Below, piece by piece: positions 18,509-20,133 of a stretch of DNA of 20,133 nt (within the stretch, counting starts at the first letter, position 1; every line of letters starts with the position of its first letter). A model generated the notes under the pieces. The model was not told where the DNA came from. It searched no databases and saw only the letters and a program-made list of their open reading frames with translations. The translations under genes and the position numbers were made by a program. Source of the DNA: Plakobranchus ocellatus (Eukaryota; Mollusca; Gastropoda; Plakobranchidae); contig BLXT01004871.1 in assembly GCA_019648995.1 (NCBI GenBank), positions 554,329 to 574,461 of the forward strand, given 5' to 3'.

Positions 18509-19314
18509 TTAACTGATTCAGTCCCTTAAGCCGCTGTCAGCGGCTCGGCTGCCTTCATTTTAGTCCCTTGAGCTGAGCTGCTGTCTGAGGCTAGTGTTTA
18601 TCAGTTATACAACCAAAGTAGTGATAGTAAGACGGATAGTGGGGGTGATATCGATCAGCCTATCCCCTGGGTCTAGACCTAGTTATAATGTAAGAGAAAA
18701 GGCTAGATGCAGAATAGGATGGATCAGCTAATTCTACCGATAGCAGCGCTAGATCTAATTCTACAAATGCTGCATCTAGACCCAGTTTTACATCTATACC
18801 CACAGATAACGCAGCATTTAGACCTAGATCTAGGTCTAATTCTACATCTACATCCATAGATACTGTTTTGGACTCAAGTTTCAAGTAAGGATATAGCTCA
18901 TTATAAAAAATCATATAAAAAAAAAGTTTTTGCTCTATTTCGTTGAAATTTTCTGTACATATGGACATAATGTTAGGCCTTTGGATATTTTACAAGATAA
19001 GTACTTTGGAGTGTGTGCAGGCGCATGAATTTGAGTTGAGTGGAAAAAATTGGTGTAATTTTTTTTTCACTTTATTTATTTATTTTTTTTTTTTTGCCAG
19101 ATAAAAATTTTGCTGAAAATTATTTCACATGCACAACATACATGTAGTTGTGTTCTTCATTCATTTCTGTAAACATTGATATGCAACACCATGGGGCTTT
19201 TATTTGTTTGAGCCATATTCTCACATAAAAACAGAAACACACTTGTTCTGTAATGCGCCCTAAAAATGGGCTGGCACAAGAAGTCGTTTTTCCCTGTGGG
19301 ACTGAATGAGTTAA
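18509..19314. mobile_element. piggyBac-like non-autonomous element with TTAA duplications
   Basis: TTAA at 18509-18512 and at 19311-19314 flank inverted ends CTGATTCAGTCCC (18513-18525) and GGGACTGAATGAG (19298-19310), which match at 12 of 13 positions. A TTAA target duplication is the signature of piggyBac transposons. Just inside the left end is a GC-rich palindrome (18529-18545) followed by a degenerate second copy of the GTCCCTT(A/G)AGC motif near 18563. The interior is 0.8 kb, far too short for a transposase gene, but two plus-strand Ser/Asp/Asn-rich frames remain (18590-18676 and 18718-18888), possibly relics of a disordered transposase N-terminus. Confidence 0.65.
18529..18545. repeat. 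Perfect 17-nt GC-rich palindrome (subterminal hairpin)
   Basis: AGCCGCTG and CAGCGGCT form 8-nt arms around one T. It lies four bases inside the left inverted end of the TTAA-flanked element and stands out against AT-rich surroundings. Confidence 0.92.
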
Positions 19315-19459
19315 TAGATCTAGATCTAGATCTCACAAGATGGTAATACTTAGGCAACCATCTGCGGTCCCTACAAAACCGATAAATCTGACGAAATGAA
19401 ACGAGTTTTAGATCCAGACTCTAGATCTAGATCTAGATCTAGATCTAGTTGATTTGTCC
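19315..19459. repeat. TAGATC hexamer arrays
   Basis: Runs of (TAGATC)n occur at about 19315-19332 and 19422-19448, with single AGATCT or CTAGAT motifs again near 19542-19550, 19563-19572 and 19841-19850. The unit is part of a palindromic sequence, so both strands read alike. It directly abuts the right end of the TTAA-flanked element. Confidence 0.9.
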
Positions 19460-20100
19460 GATTTAGATCAAGAGATCGAATGCAATAGTGTGAAAACGAA
19501 ACACAATTTCTTAAGATCTCTCTTGTTTTATTTCCGATTGTAGATCTAGATATCAATACTTACATCTAGATTTTAAACTTTTAACCTAAAATAGAGTATC
19601 AAATCAAAGCACGAGTCTACATTCCGAGCCTGCAGGGGTGTTAGACCTAGTCGAGTCTAGATCCGTAGATTCTAACTTTCATTCTAGGAACTCATCATTT
19701 TTCATTCAGTGAACTCGTTTTCTGTTGTTGCCTTCTGTTCTCGGCCTATACTGATTACGGTTCTTGGAGCAGGCCATATTTGTTCTCAAAGACAAAAGAT
19801 TCCCTAGTAAACTGTGTTAGTCATAGACATAGTATATAAATAGATCTAGACCGAACTCTCCCGCACTGTGAAAGTGAAAAATGTGAAGCACTCTATGTAG
19901 CCTGTCTGCCATTGCGATAAGAGGTCAAAACATTGTAAAATTACGCCTGAGCCTGTGTGCTGATAACTAGTGTTGGGTCTTGATTCATATTTTTTTTCGT
20001 CCATGAACCAATTAATATTCAACGAATATATTCCTAGATCGTTGAATAAAGAATGAATAACTGGAAATTTTCTCACTAGCCTGAATATTAATAGCAAAAC
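19459..20100. other. Possible SWT1 upstream exon/promoter region
   Basis: A strong minus-strand donor, CTAGAT|GTAAGTATT (GT at 19563-19562), could end the 5' non-coding exon spliced to the WW exon. The stretch is less AT-rich than the introns. A TATAAATA-like string at 19832-19840 is in plus orientation. No coding frame here is convincing. Confidence 0.3.
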
Positions 20101-20103
20101 TGA

Positions 20104-20133
20104 TTTTTTTTTTTTTTTTTTTGGGGGGGGGGG
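20104..20133. repeat. Terminal poly-T plus poly-G tract
   Basis: The window ends in about 19 T followed by 11 G. Together with the poly-C start it suggests both edges are sequencing or assembly limits and not arbitrary cuts. Confidence 0.9.

Noticed and set aside
18660..18968. Minus-strand frame with Val/Glu/Leu/Asp repeats (VDVELDLDLGL type)
   Set aside because: Produced by TCTAGA/TCTACATC simple repeats inside the TTAA element; a repeat translation and not a gene.
19828..19842. TATAAATA promoter motif
   Set aside because: Plus orientation with no plus-strand gene after it; AT-rich DNA yields such strings often.

Overview
The window is a stretch of an animal nuclear genome. It is AT-rich and full of homopolymer A/T tracts, microsatellites and small transposon relics, with one gene split into short exons by GT-AG introns. 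The abundant TAGATC/AGATCT hexamer arrays and the repeat style suggest an invertebrate, and my best guess is a gastropod mollusc (inference only). No bacterial-type operons or plus-strand genes are convincing.

One gene fills most of the window on the minus strand. It is an orthologue of SWT1 (C1orf26 in human), the nuclear PIN-domain RNA endoribonuclease. Fourteen coding exons could be placed, from 17472 down to 779. In transcript order they give: an N-terminal WW domain (17352-17472); a giant exon (14223-15987) encoding about 590 residues of Ser/Thr/Lys-rich disordered protein, with a basic nuclear-localisation patch, a SUMO-interaction-like motif and an 8 x 10-residue tandem repeat; an acidic linker (12881-12993); the PIN nuclease, split over six or seven exons (12012-12093 to 6974-7062) and carrying the VIDTN, QELD, NDD and TxD acidic motifs; then a basic linker and helical C-terminal exons (6107-6194 to 779-946). 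Exon phases agree at every junction I could assign. Still open are the splice choices around a micro-exon near 8840, a missing segment between 4160 and 2559, the last coding exon left of 779, and the 5' non-coding exon right of 17472.

The introns hold most of the repeats: a 53-bp tandem repeat (978-1190), a 29-bp minisatellite (about 5103-5600), a diverged 178-bp tandem duplication (7383-7742), a 155-bp hAT-like MITE (11516-11670), a (GA)n tract, and a 36-bp duplication that copies a 3' splice site (4306-4370). The 5' flank (17473-20133) holds a pogo/Tigger-like terminal sequence (17935), an 806-bp TTAA-flanked piggyBac-like element (18509-19314) and TAGATC arrays.

The window starts with 16 C and ends with a T tract plus a G run, so both ends run outward into poly-G on the outgoing strand. 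This looks like a contig whose ends are sequencing or assembly break points. I found no wholly new multi-gene system. The most notable items are the coding minisatellite and SUMO-type motif in SWT1, the splice-site duplication, the micro-exon and the piggyBac-like element.
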